Made by a program: the position numbers and the translations under genes. The notes beneath the pieces were generated by a model, which made no database searches, had not been told where the DNA came from, and worked only from the letters and a program-made list of their open reading frames with translations. Of a DNA stretch of 55,889 bases, positions 44,966 through 54,022 are shown one piece after another (the stretch's first letter is position 1; each line of letters opens with the position of its first letter). This stretch comes from Verrucomicrobiales bacterium (GTDB lineage: Bacteria > Verrucomicrobiota > Verrucomicrobiia > Verrucomicrobiales > DEV007): NCBI GenBank assembly GCA_002726915.1, contig PBSY01000078.1:1-55889 (forward strand), read 5' to 3'.

Positions 44966-46123
44966 TCAGGCAAGGTGCTCGTAAATAGCGTCGACAAGAT
45001 CGAGAGACTTCCGGTTTGGTAGGATTCCAGCCTCCATCTGGTTCATAATGTAGGCGAAAGAGAGTCCGTTTTCAGGATCTGCGAAAGCATGACTGCCTCC
45101 TGCGCCCGGCTGTCCGAAAGCGCTGTGGGAGGGCCCAAACAGACCGCGCTTCTTTTGTCCATCGGTTCCAATAGGATCCCGCATGAAGCCTGCGGTAAAT
45201 GCGGTCGGCATCATAAACGATCGGTCGCCACCTGAAACCTGCAGAGTGATAGCGGCTTGAATGACTGGCTTGGGCAGCGCTTGAACGCCGTCGAGTTGTC
45301 CTTTCTGCGCTAGGACTTGATAGAACCTTGCTAGTGCGCTGGCAGATCCGACGCCGCCAAGAGCTGGTAGGCCGGCTTGGAGATAGTCCAGTTGGTTTAT
45401 GTCACTTAGAGCACGCATGCCTCCTGGTGAGGCAAAGATCGCAGTCGCCAGAGAGTCCTTATTGGCAAGGGAGCGGAAGAAAGGCAGTTCATCATCGACA
45501 GGTTTGATGGACTTTGGGGGATAAACGGTGGCGATGCGATCGACCATACCTGCGGTGAGACCGCCGATTCGAAAGTCGATTTGGTAAGGAGTCGCGATTC
45601 GATCGTTCCAAAATTGGCCCAAGCTGATCCCTCCGGTCACCCTGCGGACGATCTCATCGAGGAGAAAACCTATTGTTCGCGGATGGTAACCATGAGCTTT
45701 TCCCGGCTTCCAGTAGGGTTCCTGCTTCTCAAGCGCACCAATGACATCCTTGTAAGCCAGAATGTGCGGGCGATTCTCGCTTGAAAGAGCTGGCAGACCA
45801 GATTGATGAGAAAGAAGCTGGGCAAATGTGAGTTTACTTTCCCGAGCTGCTCTCAATTCGGGCCAGAGTTCGGAGACGTGGGAGTGGAGAGCGATACTGC
45901 CTTCATGAAGAGCTAGCAGAGCAGCAACGGCGGAAGGTCCTTTGGTGGTCGACCAAACTGGAGAAACGGTGTTTTCCGTCCATGGGGTCTGTTCGTTTTG
46001 GTCCCTCCACCCACGATGCAGCGCTAGTATCTCTTCGCCATCTTTCCAGACGGCGACCGACGCGCCAAGCTCATCGCGCTCCGAAAAGTTGCGGAGGAAG
46101 AGTTCTTCGATCACTTCGTGCAT
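44966..46123 (-). CDS. Serine hydrolase, class C beta-lactamase/EstB-like
   Basis: The 385-residue protein has the SxxK motif (Ser58-Thr-Thr-Lys61 in VWSTTKGPSA), a catalytic Tyr in AHGYHPRTIGFLLDE, and a GxHxFGxxG-like stretch ahead of GGSHAFADPENGL. There is no signal peptide, so it is probably a cytoplasmic esterase or peptidase, not a resistance enzyme. It is the last gene of a minus-strand cluster and begins two bases after the TPR gene stop, so co-transcription with argS is likely. Confidence 0.88.
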   Translation of the reverse strand: MHEVIEELFLRNFSERDELGASVAVWKDGEEILALHRGWRDQNEQTPWTENTVSPVWSTTKGPSAVAALLALHEGSIALHSHVSELWPELRAARESKLTFAQLLSHQSGLPALSSENRPHILAYKDVIGALEKQEPYWKPGKAHGYHPRTIGFLLDEIVRRVTGGISLGQFWNDRIATPYQIDFRIGGLTAGMVDRIATVYPPKSIKPVDDELPFFRSLANKDSLATAIFASPGGMRALSDINQLDYLQAGLPALGGVGSASALARFYQVLAQKGQLDGVQALPKPVIQAAITLQVSGGDRSFMMPTAFTAGFMRDPIGTDGQKKRGLFGPSHSAFGQPGAGGSHAFADPENGLSFAYIMNQMEAGILPNRKSLDLVDAIYEHLA

Positions 46124-46125
46124 AC

Positions 46126-46608
46126 TTAGGATTCAAAACCGGCGATAAGAGTGCGCAGATCCTCGAGATCGGGATCACTGAGAGCGCGTTGCTTGAAGCG
46201 GGGATCCATTGCGAAAGATTGCTGCAACCACGAGAGGGCTGCCTGAGGTTTTCCGAGAGCCAATTCGTAGCAGCCTAGGTTGTAAAAGTAGACTGGCTCA
46301 TTCTGAAGACTCAGTGGCCCTGACTGCAGGTGCTCGATTGCTTCTTCGGTTCGCCCAAGGGCATGCAGGCAGTAGGCCCCTTGGATAAAGCCTGCTGGAT
46401 TGTCAGGGTGCAGATCTGCCAATACTTCACTCAATGCCAACGCTTCTTTGATGTGGTTACGGTCGAGTTCGATGATAATCCGCATCTCCTGGGCTATGGC
46501 CGAGGAACGCTTCTCGCCAGGAAGGTGACCGATTTCCTTCCAAGCTTCTTCCAGCATGCCAAGGTCGATATAGCCTCGGATTTTTTCGAGCCAGCCCGGG
46601 TCGTCCAT
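46126..46608 (-). CDS. Small tetratricopeptide-repeat protein
   Basis: The 160-residue protein contains about four TPR-like helix pairs (IRGYIDLGMLEEAWKEIGH, AGFIQGAYCLHALGRTEEAI, PVYFYNLGCYELALGKPQ). There is no signal or membrane segment. It lies three bases after the argS stop and two bases before the hydrolase start. TPRs bind proteins; partner unknown. Confidence 0.8.
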   Translation of the reverse strand: MDDPGWLEKIRGYIDLGMLEEAWKEIGHLPGEKRSSAIAQEMRIIIELDRNHIKEALALSEVLADLHPDNPAGFIQGAYCLHALGRTEEAIEHLQSGPLSLQNEPVYFYNLGCYELALGKPQAALSWLQQSFAMDPRFKQRALSDPDLEDLRTLIAGFES

Positions 46609-46611
46609 GGA

Positions 46612-48342
46612 TCACATCTTCTCGGTGGTACGTATACCCAACAGGTCGAGGCCTTTGCTTAATACCTGACTGGTCAACTCGCAGAGGGCGAGGCGAGTTT
46701 CGCGGATTGCTCCTTCTGCCTTCAGTACTGGGCAAGCTTCCCAGAACTTGTGGTAAGTAGTAGCGAGTTCGTAGAGGTAGGTAGCGAGCGTGTTAGGGCG
46801 AAAATCAGCAATAACAGCTGGCACGGTTTCGCTGAATTGAGCGAGTTTTAGAACTAGATCTTTTTCTGCATTGGTTGTGAGCTCAATCGGGCCACCGGCC
46901 TCAAAGTTTCTGCCAAGTTTACGGAATATAGCCCGCGTCCTCACATAAGCATTGATAAGGTAGGGGGCCGTATTGCCTTTCAGAGCAAGCATGTTGTCCC
47001 AATCGAAAATGTAGTCAGTCATTCGGAACTGGCTCAATTCGGCGTATTTAACGGAACCGATGCCGATCACTTCGGAGATTTCTTTTTTTTCTTCCTCAGA
47101 GAATTCGGGGTTTTTTTCGGCGACGATCTTGTAAGCGCGCTCAACGGCTTCATCGAGCACGTCGGAGAGTTGGACTGTTTCGCCGGAGCGGGTCCTGAGC
47201 ATCTTGCGGTCTTGGCCGAGGATGCTGCCGAAGGGAATGAACTGAAGTTCAGCATCCTGCCCGCGCCGTTTTGAAATTTCAAAAATCTGGGCGAAGTGAA
47301 GCTGTTGCGGCGCGCCAACAACATACCATAACGCGTCGGCTTTTATTTCAGTAATCCGGTGATCAATCGTGGCAAGGTCGGTCGTGGCGTAGAGGAAACC
47401 TCCGTCCGACTTACGAATCAGAGCCGGCTTGTCCGCCATTTTTTCGTCTTCGGGGAAAAAGACGCAGATAGCGCCATCAGATTCCTCCGCAATGCCGGCT
47501 TCAAGAAGCTCATCTACGAGGGGATTCAGTTGGTCGTTGTAAAAGCTCTCGCCAAGCCAGGTGTCAAACTCGACGTCGAGACGATCATAAATCTTCTGCA
47601 GCCCTTGTTTTGAAAATTCGATCGTTTTTTTCCAGATTACAATATTCTCCTCATCGCCACTCTGGAGTCTGACGAGCTCGTTTTTGCATTCTTTATGGAG
47701 TGATTCGTCTTCCTTCGTTTTGGCATTTACCTCTCGATAAATCCGAAGGAGCTCAGGAATTGGGTCGACTTCGAGGGCCGCCTTGTTGAGCAGGTTCTTC
47801 CAGCCCCATAGGATCATGCCAAATTGGGTTCCCCAGTCGCCGATGTGGTTATCGGCAATTACTTTGTGTCCGAGAAAGCGTCCGATACGAACAAGGCTGT
47901 CACCGATGATCGTTGAGCGAATGTGTCCCACGTGCATTGGTTTGGCCACATTCGGGGCCGAAAAGTCGACAACGATCGTTTGGGGGTGGTCGACCTTTGC
48001 GACTCCGAGTTGGTCTGGATCGGTGAGGAGTTCCTCGAGCCGCTTTTGCAGGGTTGAGGTGGTAAGTCGGAAGTTAATAAAACCCGGACCGGCGATTGAA
48101 GGTGTTTCACAGAAATCTCCGCTATCGAATGCTTCAACGATGGCGGTGGCAAGTTCACGAGGATTCCGCTTGAGCTGTTTTGCAAGAATCATGGCCGCGT
48201 TAGACTGATAATCTCCGAACTGGCGGTTCTGAGCTTGGTCTATCTGGGCGACGAAAGCTTCCGGCACCTCAGTCCCGAAACTGGTATTCGTCAGAGCAGC
48301 GTTGAGACGGTATGCGAGTTGTTTGGCGATAGTTTCGGACAT
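46612..48342 (-). CDS. argS: Arginyl-tRNA synthetase
   Basis: The 576-residue class I synthetase charges tRNA-Arg. The ATG at 48342 begins MSETIAKQLAYRLNAALTN, which is the usual N-terminal tRNA-recognition domain. HVGH (137-140, in KPMHVGHIRSTIIGDS) is the HIGH equivalent; DFSAPNVAKPMHVGH is typical ArgS. The region LRTRSGETVQLSDVLDEAVE follows in the catalytic domain, and the C-terminal anticodon-binding helices are complete (ALCELTSQVLSKGLDLLGI). The open frame extends upstream of the start through 48666 but out of frame with ptsN, so it is not coding there. Confidence 0.95.
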   Translation of the reverse strand: MSETIAKQLAYRLNAALTNTSFGTEVPEAFVAQIDQAQNRQFGDYQSNAAMILAKQLKRNPRELATAIVEAFDSGDFCETPSIAGPGFINFRLTTSTLQKRLEELLTDPDQLGVAKVDHPQTIVVDFSAPNVAKPMHVGHIRSTIIGDSLVRIGRFLGHKVIADNHIGDWGTQFGMILWGWKNLLNKAALEVDPIPELLRIYREVNAKTKEDESLHKECKNELVRLQSGDEENIVIWKKTIEFSKQGLQKIYDRLDVEFDTWLGESFYNDQLNPLVDELLEAGIAEESDGAICVFFPEDEKMADKPALIRKSDGGFLYATTDLATIDHRITEIKADALWYVVGAPQQLHFAQIFEISKRRGQDAELQFIPFGSILGQDRKMLRTRSGETVQLSDVLDEAVERAYKIVAEKNPEFSEEEKKEISEVIGIGSVKYAELSQFRMTDYIFDWDNMLALKGNTAPYLINAYVRTRAIFRKLGRNFEAGGPIELTTNAEKDLVLKLAQFSETVPAVIADFRPNTLATYLYELATTYHKFWEACPVLKAEGAIRETRLALCELTSQVLSKGLDLLGIRTTEKM

Positions 48343-48385
48343 GTCTAATCCAACCGTGGGGAATTTGGGGAAGAGCCTAGAGGGG

Positions 48386-48853
48386 CTAGACTGCGGCAGC
48401 GCGCTGCGAAAGGATTTCGATAATTTCGGTTTCGTTGGCTGCGTCAGCGAGGCGCTTTCTTGTGTCGGCGCTGTTGAGGATCTTGGCGATCGCGGCCAGG
48501 GTTTTGAGGTGCATCGTGTATTGGGACTCCGGCACAATAAAAAGGACAACGAAATGCACGGGGGCACGGTCGAGCGCGCAAAAGTCGATACCAGACTTGG
48601 AACGGGCGAAAATGGCAACGACTTCTTCAAGATCGGGAAGGAAGGCGTGGGGAATAGCGACACCACCGCCTATGCCGGTGCTGCGCTGGTCTTCGCGCGC
48701 ACGAAGGGCCTCGAGGGCTGAGGTCTTTTGCGATTCGGGAAGTGCTTCAACCTCCACGAGATGCTCAACCATTTCCTCGATTGCAGGCAAGTGCTCCCCG
48801 GACTGCAGTTCTGCAATCACGTGTGCCGGAGTCAGTAATTCCGCCAGAGTCAT
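48386..48853 (-). CDS. ptsN: PTS IIA component of nitrogen-type (PtsN-like)
   Basis: The 155-residue protein is a PTS EIIA of the fructose/Ntr family. The phosphorylated His lies in GIGGGVAIPHAFLPDLEE. Other features are AREDQRSTGI and VHFVVLFIVPESQYTMHLKTLA. Standing without EIIB/EIIC it is probably regulatory, phosphorylated through an Npr/EI relay encoded elsewhere. It precedes argS by 43 bases and diverges from the LMW-PTP gene. Confidence 0.88.
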   Translation of the reverse strand: MTLAELLTPAHVIAELQSGEHLPAIEEMVEHLVEVEALPESQKTSALEALRAREDQRSTGIGGGVAIPHAFLPDLEEVVAIFARSKSGIDFCALDRAPVHFVVLFIVPESQYTMHLKTLAAIAKILNSADTRKRLADAANETEIIEILSQRAAAV

Positions 48854-48953
48854 CGTAATTTCCGCATCAGGTAACGCGAGTGGTCGATCATAAGCGCGAG
48901 TGGGGAGGGATCAAGGCGCATTTTACTGGGGTTGCGGCTTTACAATCAATCCT

Positions 48954-48959
48954 AAGGAG
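48954..48959 (+). promoter_or_regulatory. Shine-Dalgarno AAGGAG that decides a TTG start
   Basis: AAGGAG lies five bases before the TTG at 48965, an ideal spacing, while the ATG at 48989 has no comparable sequence in reach. It supports TTG as the initiation codon of the phosphatase. Confidence 0.6.
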
Positions 48960-48964
48960 CTCCA

Positions 48965-49468
48965 TTGAGGAAGTCAGTCGACTATCAAATGAAGCCACGC
49001 GTCCTTTTTGTCTGCACTGGAAATGTTTGCCGAAGCCCTATGGCGGAGGGTCTGCTTAGGGACATGTCCGAAAAAGTAGGTGCCAAAGTGACGGTTGCCT
49101 CCGCCGGATTGATTGCTGCGGAAGGAGAGCCACCAAGTCGCAACTCGGCAGTGGCCATGAAGGAAGGGGGGATTGATATCACTGCTCAGAGGAGCGAGAT
49201 GCTGACACCCGAGATGGTAGAAGAGTTCACCCATATTTTTGGTTTGGGAAGCGGGCACATCGAAGTTATTCGCGCTCACTTTCCTGAGGCTTTAGAGAAG
49301 ACCTTCGTGGTTCGGGAGTTTATCGCCAAAGACGGACGCGATATGGAAGTGCCAGATCCGATTGGTGGTGATTTAGCGGAATACCGTGAGACTCGTGATC
49401 TGATTATGGAGGCTATGCCGTCTATTCTCAGTTTCGTGACAACCGGTGACCCCCATCCCGAGGGGTGA
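48965..49468 (+). CDS. Low-molecular-weight protein-tyrosine phosphatase
   Basis: The 167-residue protein has the catalytic loop VCTGNVCRSPMAEGLL (CxxxxxR-S) and the general-acid Asp in VPDPIGGDLAEYRETRDLI. It belongs to the LMW-PTP/arsenate-reductase fold; the loop favours phosphatase. The TTG at 48965 is chosen because of its Shine-Dalgarno sequence; starting at the ATG at 48989 would remove eight residues only. The next gene is the RpiB-GlyA fusion 136 bases downstream; a phosphatase of this type next to rpiB is a recurring bacterial arrangement. Confidence 0.9.
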   Translation: MRKSVDYQMKPRVLFVCTGNVCRSPMAEGLLRDMSEKVGAKVTVASAGLIAAEGEPPSRNSAVAMKEGGIDITAQRSEMLTPEMVEEFTHIFGLGSGHIEVIRAHFPEALEKTFVVREFIAKDGRDMEVPDPIGGDLAEYRETRDLIMEAMPSILSFVTTGDPHPEG

Positions 49469-49604
49469 TCGAATGCCGTGTTTAAGGGATCGATTCTGGG
49501 CGTTTCGTCGTATCACCTTTTGACAAGGCGCATCTCCCGAATTAGCTAACCGCCAAAGTGGTGACAGCTCCTTTCCCACACCGCATTCTCTGACTCTTTA
49601 ACTC

Positions 49605-51296
49605 ATGGATAAACCAAGCATAATAATCGGATCAGATCACGGAGGTTTCGATCTCAAAGAAGCCGTTGTGAGCCACCTCGAAGGGAGCGGAATCGAGGTC
49701 AAAGACGTCGGCTGTTACTCAAACGAATCGGTGGATTATCCGGACTATGCGAATGAAGTCGCGAAAGCGGTCGTTTCGGGAAAACAGGATCTGGGTATCC
49801 TCTGCTGCACCACTGGTGTAGGGATGGCTATTGCTGCCAACCGCTTCCCGGGGATTCAGGCGGCAGTGGTCACTGATGCGGTCCTTGCCGCAAAGACTCG
49901 GTTGCACAACGACACCAACGTCCTGTGCCTAGCTGGCAGCTACAACACGCCCGAGGAAACTGGCGCAATCGTCGATGCATGGTTGGGGGCTGAATTTGAT
50001 GGAGACGGCCGCCATGGTCGCCGTGTCGGTAAAATGAATACCTGTGGCACGGCCGTGAGCGCCCCAAAGTTGGCAATCACTGATCCGGAGATCTATGCCT
50101 CGATCGAGAAAGAGGAGGAGCGTCAAAAGGGGAATATAGAACTCATTGCTTCTGAGAACTTTGCTTCGAAGGCAGTCCAACAAGCACAGGGCAGCGTCCT
50201 TACAAATAAATATGCTGAGGGTTATCCGGGCAAACGCTGGTATGGCGGCTGTGACAATGTCGATGTTGTCGAGACTCTCGCGATCGAGCGCGCCAAAGAG
50301 CTTTACGGCGCGGGCTATGCCAATGTGCAGCCTCACTCAGGCTCACAGGCCAATGCCGCTGTTTACTTCAGCGTCCTAGAGCCAGGCGACAAGATCCTGA
50401 CCATGGACTTGAGTCATGGCGGTCACCTCACTCACGGTCATTTCGCCAATTTCTCCGGCAAACTTTACGAAGTCGAACACTACGGAGTCTCCGAAGAGAC
50501 AGAGACGATCGATTATGATGCCCTTGCTGAGGCTGCGAAGCGCTACCAGCCCAAGATGATAACTGCTGGTGCTTCTGCCTACTCTCAAATCATCGATTTT
50601 CCGCGGATGCGGGAGATTGCTGATTCTGTCGAGGCCTACCTTTTCGTCGACATGGCTCATATTTCGGGACTGGTGGCAGGAGGGGTTCATCCCTCGCCGA
50701 TCGAACATGCTGATTTTGTCACCACGACAACGCATAAGAGTTTGCGAGGACCTCGTGGAGGTCTCATCCTGACGAACGACGGCGATCTTGCGAAGAAGAT
50801 TGACTCATTGGTTTTCCCCGGTGTTCAGGGTGGACCACTTATGCATGTGATCGCCGCCAAGGCGGTTTGCTTTTTGGAAGCTCTCCAGCCAGATTACAAA
50901 GAATATCAGTTTCAGATCGTTAAGAACGCGGTAGCGCTGGCTGAGCGAATGAAGAGCCACGGCTACCGGATCATCTCGGGTGGTACTCAAAACCATCTCT
51001 TCATGATCGATCTGCGTCCCAACGGGTTGAACGGGAAGATTGTTCAGGAGACGCTCGACGAAGCTGGGATTACCGTGAACAAAAACTCGATACCGTTCGA
51101 TACCGAAAGCCCGTTTAAGGGTGGGGGTATTCGAATTGGGACACCTGCCGTGACCACTCGTGGAATGAAAGAGGCCGAGATGGAAATAATCGGAGACCTC
51201 ATTCACGAAGCCATCTCTAATCGCGAGGACGCAGCCAAGCTTGAAGCTATCAAAGCAAAAGTGAAGGCTCTCAATGAGGATTTTCCGCTTCCCTAA
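49605..51296 (+). CDS. glyA: Single-chain fusion of ribose-5-phosphate isomerase B and serine hydroxymethyltransferase
   Basis: The 563-residue protein joins two complete enzymes. Residues 1-~145 are RpiB: Asp11-His12 in [13 protein letters not shown], Cys68 in [15 protein letters not shown], and His101 in [13 protein letters not shown]; one conserved Gly after the Cys is Thr69. Residues ~153-563 are a full-length SHMT starting [20 protein letters not shown], with [18 protein letters not shown], and the PLP lysine K378 in [14 protein letters not shown]. The linker is only ~10 residues. There is no frameshift or stop in the joint. RpiB interconverts ribose- and ribulose-5-phosphate; SHMT moves one-carbon units from serine to tetrahydrofolate. 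Both supply nucleotide synthesis. Both domains appear active. Confidence 0.95.
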   Translation: MDKPSIIIGSDHGGFDLKEAVVSHLEGSGIEVKDVGCYSNESVDYPDYANEVAKAVVSGKQDLGILCCTTGVGMAIAANRFPGIQAAVVTDAVLAAKTRLHNDTNVLCLAGSYNTPEETGAIVDAWLGAEFDGDGRHGRRVGKMNTCGTAVSAPKLAITDPEIYASIEKEEERQKGNIELIASENFASKAVQQAQGSVLTNKYAEGYPGKRWYGGCDNVDVVETLAIERAKELYGAGYANVQPHSGSQANAAVYFSVLEPGDKILTMDLSHGGHLTHGHFANFSGKLYEVEHYGVSEETETIDYDALAEAAKRYQPKMITAGASAYSQIIDFPRMREIADSVEAYLFVDMAHISGLVAGGVHPSPIEHADFVTTTTHKSLRGPRGGLILTNDGDLAKKIDSLVFPGVQGGPLMHVIAAKAVCFLEALQPDYKEYQFQIVKNAVALAERMKSHGYRIISGGTQNHLFMIDLRPNGLNGKIVQETLDEAGITVNKNSIPFDTESPFKGGGIRIGTPAVTTRGMKEAEMEIIGDLIHEAISNREDAAKLEAIKAKVKALNEDFPLP

Positions 51297-51603
51297 GAGT
51301 TGGAAGTCTCGACCAGCTATCAGCAGACGGAATAAAGAATAAGTGACCTAGGTCGCTCCTAATTATTCGTTGGATCCTGACACCGCTGTCAAACGGGGGT
51401 AGTTTTGGAAAATAGCTGGTTTTCGGCAAACGCATGCTTTCCGTGATCAAATCGAAAGAAAGATTGGTCATTTTAGGTTAAGTTTACCTAAAATCGCTTC
51501 ATCTTTACTCGGAAAATTAGCATTTTTGACCAAAGTTGGTGTTTTTCCGTTTGTATTTCTCTCAAAAATTGCGAATTTTGAGTGAAGTAACCAATTTGGC
51601 AAT
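51297..51603. other. Structured leader region upstream of ilvB
   Basis: These 307 bases carry no gene. The second half is AT-rich and contains several inverted repeats: 51470-51494 (listed separately), TTGGTCA (51464-51470) complementary to TGACCAA (51527-51533), ACCAA-AG-TTGGT at 51529-51540, and CCAATTTGG at 51591-51599 directly before the start. Together they could fold a leader or act as operators. No leader peptide rich in branched-chain codons was recognised. Confidence 0.5.
51470..51494. repeat. Perfect 9-bp inverted repeat in the ilvB leader
   Basis: ATTTTAGGT (51470-51478) is repeated inverted as ACCTAAAAT (51486-51494) with a 7-base spacer, 110 bases before the ilvB ATG. It may be a regulator site or an RNA stem. 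The outer TTGGTCA/TGACCAA arms overlap it partly, so alternative pairings are possible. Confidence 0.5.
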
Positions 51604-53340
51604 ATGGCTATAGAAAAAGAAGAGGAATTAGATGGCGCTCAAGCGCTCATTAAAACGCTCAGCGAGTTGGGGGTGGAGTACGTTTTTGGCTATTCGGGTG
51701 GCGCAGCCCTTCCGATTTTTGATGCCTTGGAAACTGTCGAATCCAACATCAAATTTGTCCTCACTCGCCACGAGCAAGGAGCGACTCACATGGCTGACGG
51801 GTATGCCCGCGCCACGGGCAAGCCTGGCGTTGTTCTGGTGACTTCTGGACCCGGAGCTGGAAATACCATTACCGGAATCATGACTGCTCAGATGGACTCA
51901 GTTCCCATGATCATCGTGAGCGGCCAGCAAGTGACGTGGATGCTTGGAAAAGATGCCTTCCAAGAAGCAGACATTTTTGGAATTACCATCCCAATCGTGA
52001 AGCACAACTATCTTGTACGCGAGACCAATGATCTCCCCAAAGTGGCCCGTGAAGCGTTTCACATTGCGACAACTGGCCGTCCCGGCCCGGTGCTGATCGA
52101 CGTGCCGAAGAATGTGAGCCAGTCTCCATTTACGGGTGACCTCGATGCTGAGATCGATCTTCCAGGTTACAAACCCGAAGAAGCCATGGACATCGATTCG
52201 TCTTCGCTTGAAGCGGCTGCTCGCCTGATTAATCTCGCCAAGAAACCTGTGATTCTTGCAGGACACGGTGCCATGATTGCTGGGGCTGAGGCTGAATTGA
52301 TGGAACTCGCCAACCGCACCGAGAGCCCGGTGACGTCGACACTTCTGGGGAAGGGAGTATTTCCTGAGTCCCATCCATTATCAGTCGGCATGCTGGGCAT
52401 GCATGGCACTGCCTATGCCAATAAGGCGATCTGCGAGTGCGACCTACTCATCAACGTCGGTTCTCGTTTTGATGATCGCATCATTGGTCAGGCTGATAAA
52501 TTCTGTGCACAGGCCAAAATCATTCATTTTGAAATTGATAACGCCGAAGTCGGTAAAATGATCGTTCCTGATGTGGCCGTGGTTGGGGACGCCAAGGTCG
52601 CTTTAACCCAGTTGCTACCCATGATCGAGCAGGCAGATAACGCCGACTGGTTGGAGCATATTAACGGATACAAGAAGAAGTATCCTCTCGGCTACAAAAA
52701 GCAGGGGGGGCTTCGAATGCAGCAAGTACTCGACGATATTTACGAGCTGACAGACGGTGAAGCTATCATTACGACCGATGTTGGCCAGCACCAGATGTGG
52801 GCAGCACAGTTCTACCTCAACAGCGCTTCCTTCAAATGGATTAGCTCAGGTGGTGCAGGAACGATGGGATTTGGTTTTCCCGCGGCCATAGGCGCTCAGT
52901 TTGCTTGCCCGGACGAAACTGTGATTGCAGTGGCTGGAGACGGGGGATTCCAGATGACTCTCTGTGAAATTGCTACAGCGGTGATTCACAAACTTCCCAT
53001 AAAAATTCTTGTATTGAACAATCACTACCTAGGTATGGTTCGACAGTGGCAGGAACTCTTCTTTGATAACCGTGAAAGTGGTGTCGACCTGGAAGGAAAC
53101 CCTGATTTCGTGAAACTTGCTGAGGCGTATGGTTGTAAAGGAATCAATATCAAACGCCCTGCCGACGTGAAGAAGAAACTCCAAGAAGCCCTCGACTACA
53201 ATGAGGGTCCTATTTTGATCAATGCGGAGTGTGTGAAGACCGACAACGTGTTTCCGATGATTCCAGCGGGTGCCGCTCTCGAAGACATGCTGATTGAGCC
53301 TCCCAAACACAAGATGGCAAAGCCGGTTGGTTCTACTTGA
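51604..53340 (+). CDS. ilvB: Acetolactate synthase, catalytic (large) subunit
   Basis: The 578-residue protein is a biosynthetic-type AHAS catalysing the first shared step of valine, leucine and isoleucine synthesis. It has TRHEQGATHMADGYARATG (TPP glutamate), the FAD-region GMLGMHGTAYANKAICECDL with INVGSRFDDRIIG, and the TPP/Mg motif VAGDGGFQMTLCE followed by VLNNHYLGMVRQWQELFF. Regulation is by the IlvN subunit encoded 64 bases downstream, and possibly at the leader described above. Confidence 0.97.
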   Translation: MAIEKEEELDGAQALIKTLSELGVEYVFGYSGGAALPIFDALETVESNIKFVLTRHEQGATHMADGYARATGKPGVVLVTSGPGAGNTITGIMTAQMDSVPMIIVSGQQVTWMLGKDAFQEADIFGITIPIVKHNYLVRETNDLPKVAREAFHIATTGRPGPVLIDVPKNVSQSPFTGDLDAEIDLPGYKPEEAMDIDSSSLEAAARLINLAKKPVILAGHGAMIAGAEAELMELANRTESPVTSTLLGKGVFPESHPLSVGMLGMHGTAYANKAICECDLLINVGSRFDDRIIGQADKFCAQAKIIHFEIDNAEVGKMIVPDVAVVGDAKVALTQLLPMIEQADNADWLEHINGYKKKYPLGYKKQGGLRMQQVLDDIYELTDGEAIITTDVGQHQMWAAQFYLNSASFKWISSGGAGTMGFGFPAAIGAQFACPDETVIAVAGDGGFQMTLCEIATAVIHKLPIKILVLNNHYLGMVRQWQELFFDNRESGVDLEGNPDFVKLAEAYGCKGINIKRPADVKKKLQEALDYNEGPILINAECVKTDNVFPMIPAGAALEDMLIEPPKHKMAKPVGST

Positions 53341-53404
53341 TGTGCGAAGCAGTACGCGACCATACCCATCCAATCAAATACCACTATTTTACCCATTCGT
53401 TTGA

Positions 53405-53950
53405 ATGAGCCGAACTATCACTACTTCAGATAAAAAGCCTGCAGCCCGAGCCGACATTATCGGCGGGCACACGCTGAGTATGTTTGTGAACAACAAGCCT
53501 GGCGTGCTAATGCGCATTTGCCAGATTTTTGCCCGCCGTGCTTACAACATTGATTCTCTCGTTGTTTCTCAGGGGCGGGATCCTCAGTTTTCCCGACTAA
53601 CACTTGGCATCAGCGGAGATCCAGCGGGTCTTCCCCAGATTATCCTGCAGTGTGACAAATTGATCGACGTGATCCATTGCTATGAACATACACCTGATGA
53701 TTCAGTGGTTCGTGAACTCGCTCTCGTAAAGATCGTTGTGGAGGGTGGCGAAAAGCGGACTGAGTTACTCCAAATCGTGGAGCACTTTGGAGGGAAGACA
53801 GTCGACTTGAATGAGTCTTCCATGATTATCCGGATCGAAGGGGCAAGTGACAAGGTTGATGCCGCTATTCGTCTGATGAACAGTTATGAAATCATAGAAA
53901 CAGTGCGCACCGGAAAAGTCGTGATGGCTCGTGCTGACCAGGCTACCTAA
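53405..53950 (+). CDS. ilvN: Acetolactate synthase, regulatory (small) subunit
   Basis: The 181-residue protein starts with an ACT domain that binds valine: HTLSMFVNNKPGVLMRICQI and FARRAYNIDSLVVSQGRDPQ. The C-terminal half contains VKIVVEGGEKRTELLQIVEH and FGGKTVDLNESSMIIRIEG, usual for the family. It activates IlvB and confers feedback inhibition. It is the second gene of an ilvBN operon; ilvC is not adjacent. Confidence 0.96.
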   Translation: MSRTITTSDKKPAARADIIGGHTLSMFVNNKPGVLMRICQIFARRAYNIDSLVVSQGRDPQFSRLTLGISGDPAGLPQIILQCDKLIDVIHCYEHTPDDSVVRELALVKIVVEGGEKRTELLQIVEHFGGKTVDLNESSMIIRIEGASDKVDAAIRLMNSYEIIETVRTGKVVMARADQAT

Positions 53951-54022
53951 TCTGGCCACCTCAAATCTTAAGAAGGTCGAGTTCAGTAGGGCTCCATTTT
54001 ATGTGGCGGCCCGCGGAGCGCG

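Noticed and set aside
44966..46123. Class C beta-lactamase (antibiotic resistance)
   Set aside because: It has SxxK but no signal peptide, and the Tyr motif is YHP instead of YxN; an EstB-like esterase/peptidase is more likely.
48343..48666. 108-codon N-terminal extension of ArgS
   Set aside because: It is Ser/Pro-rich, unlike ArgS, and lies out of frame over ptsN; the ATG at 48342 begins the usual ArgS N-terminal domain.
49605..51296. RpiB-GlyA joint as a sequencing artefact
   Set aside because: Both domains are complete at their ends and the linker is in frame with coding-like composition; an indel error would more likely create a stop or lose residues at the joint. Still worth one resequencing check.
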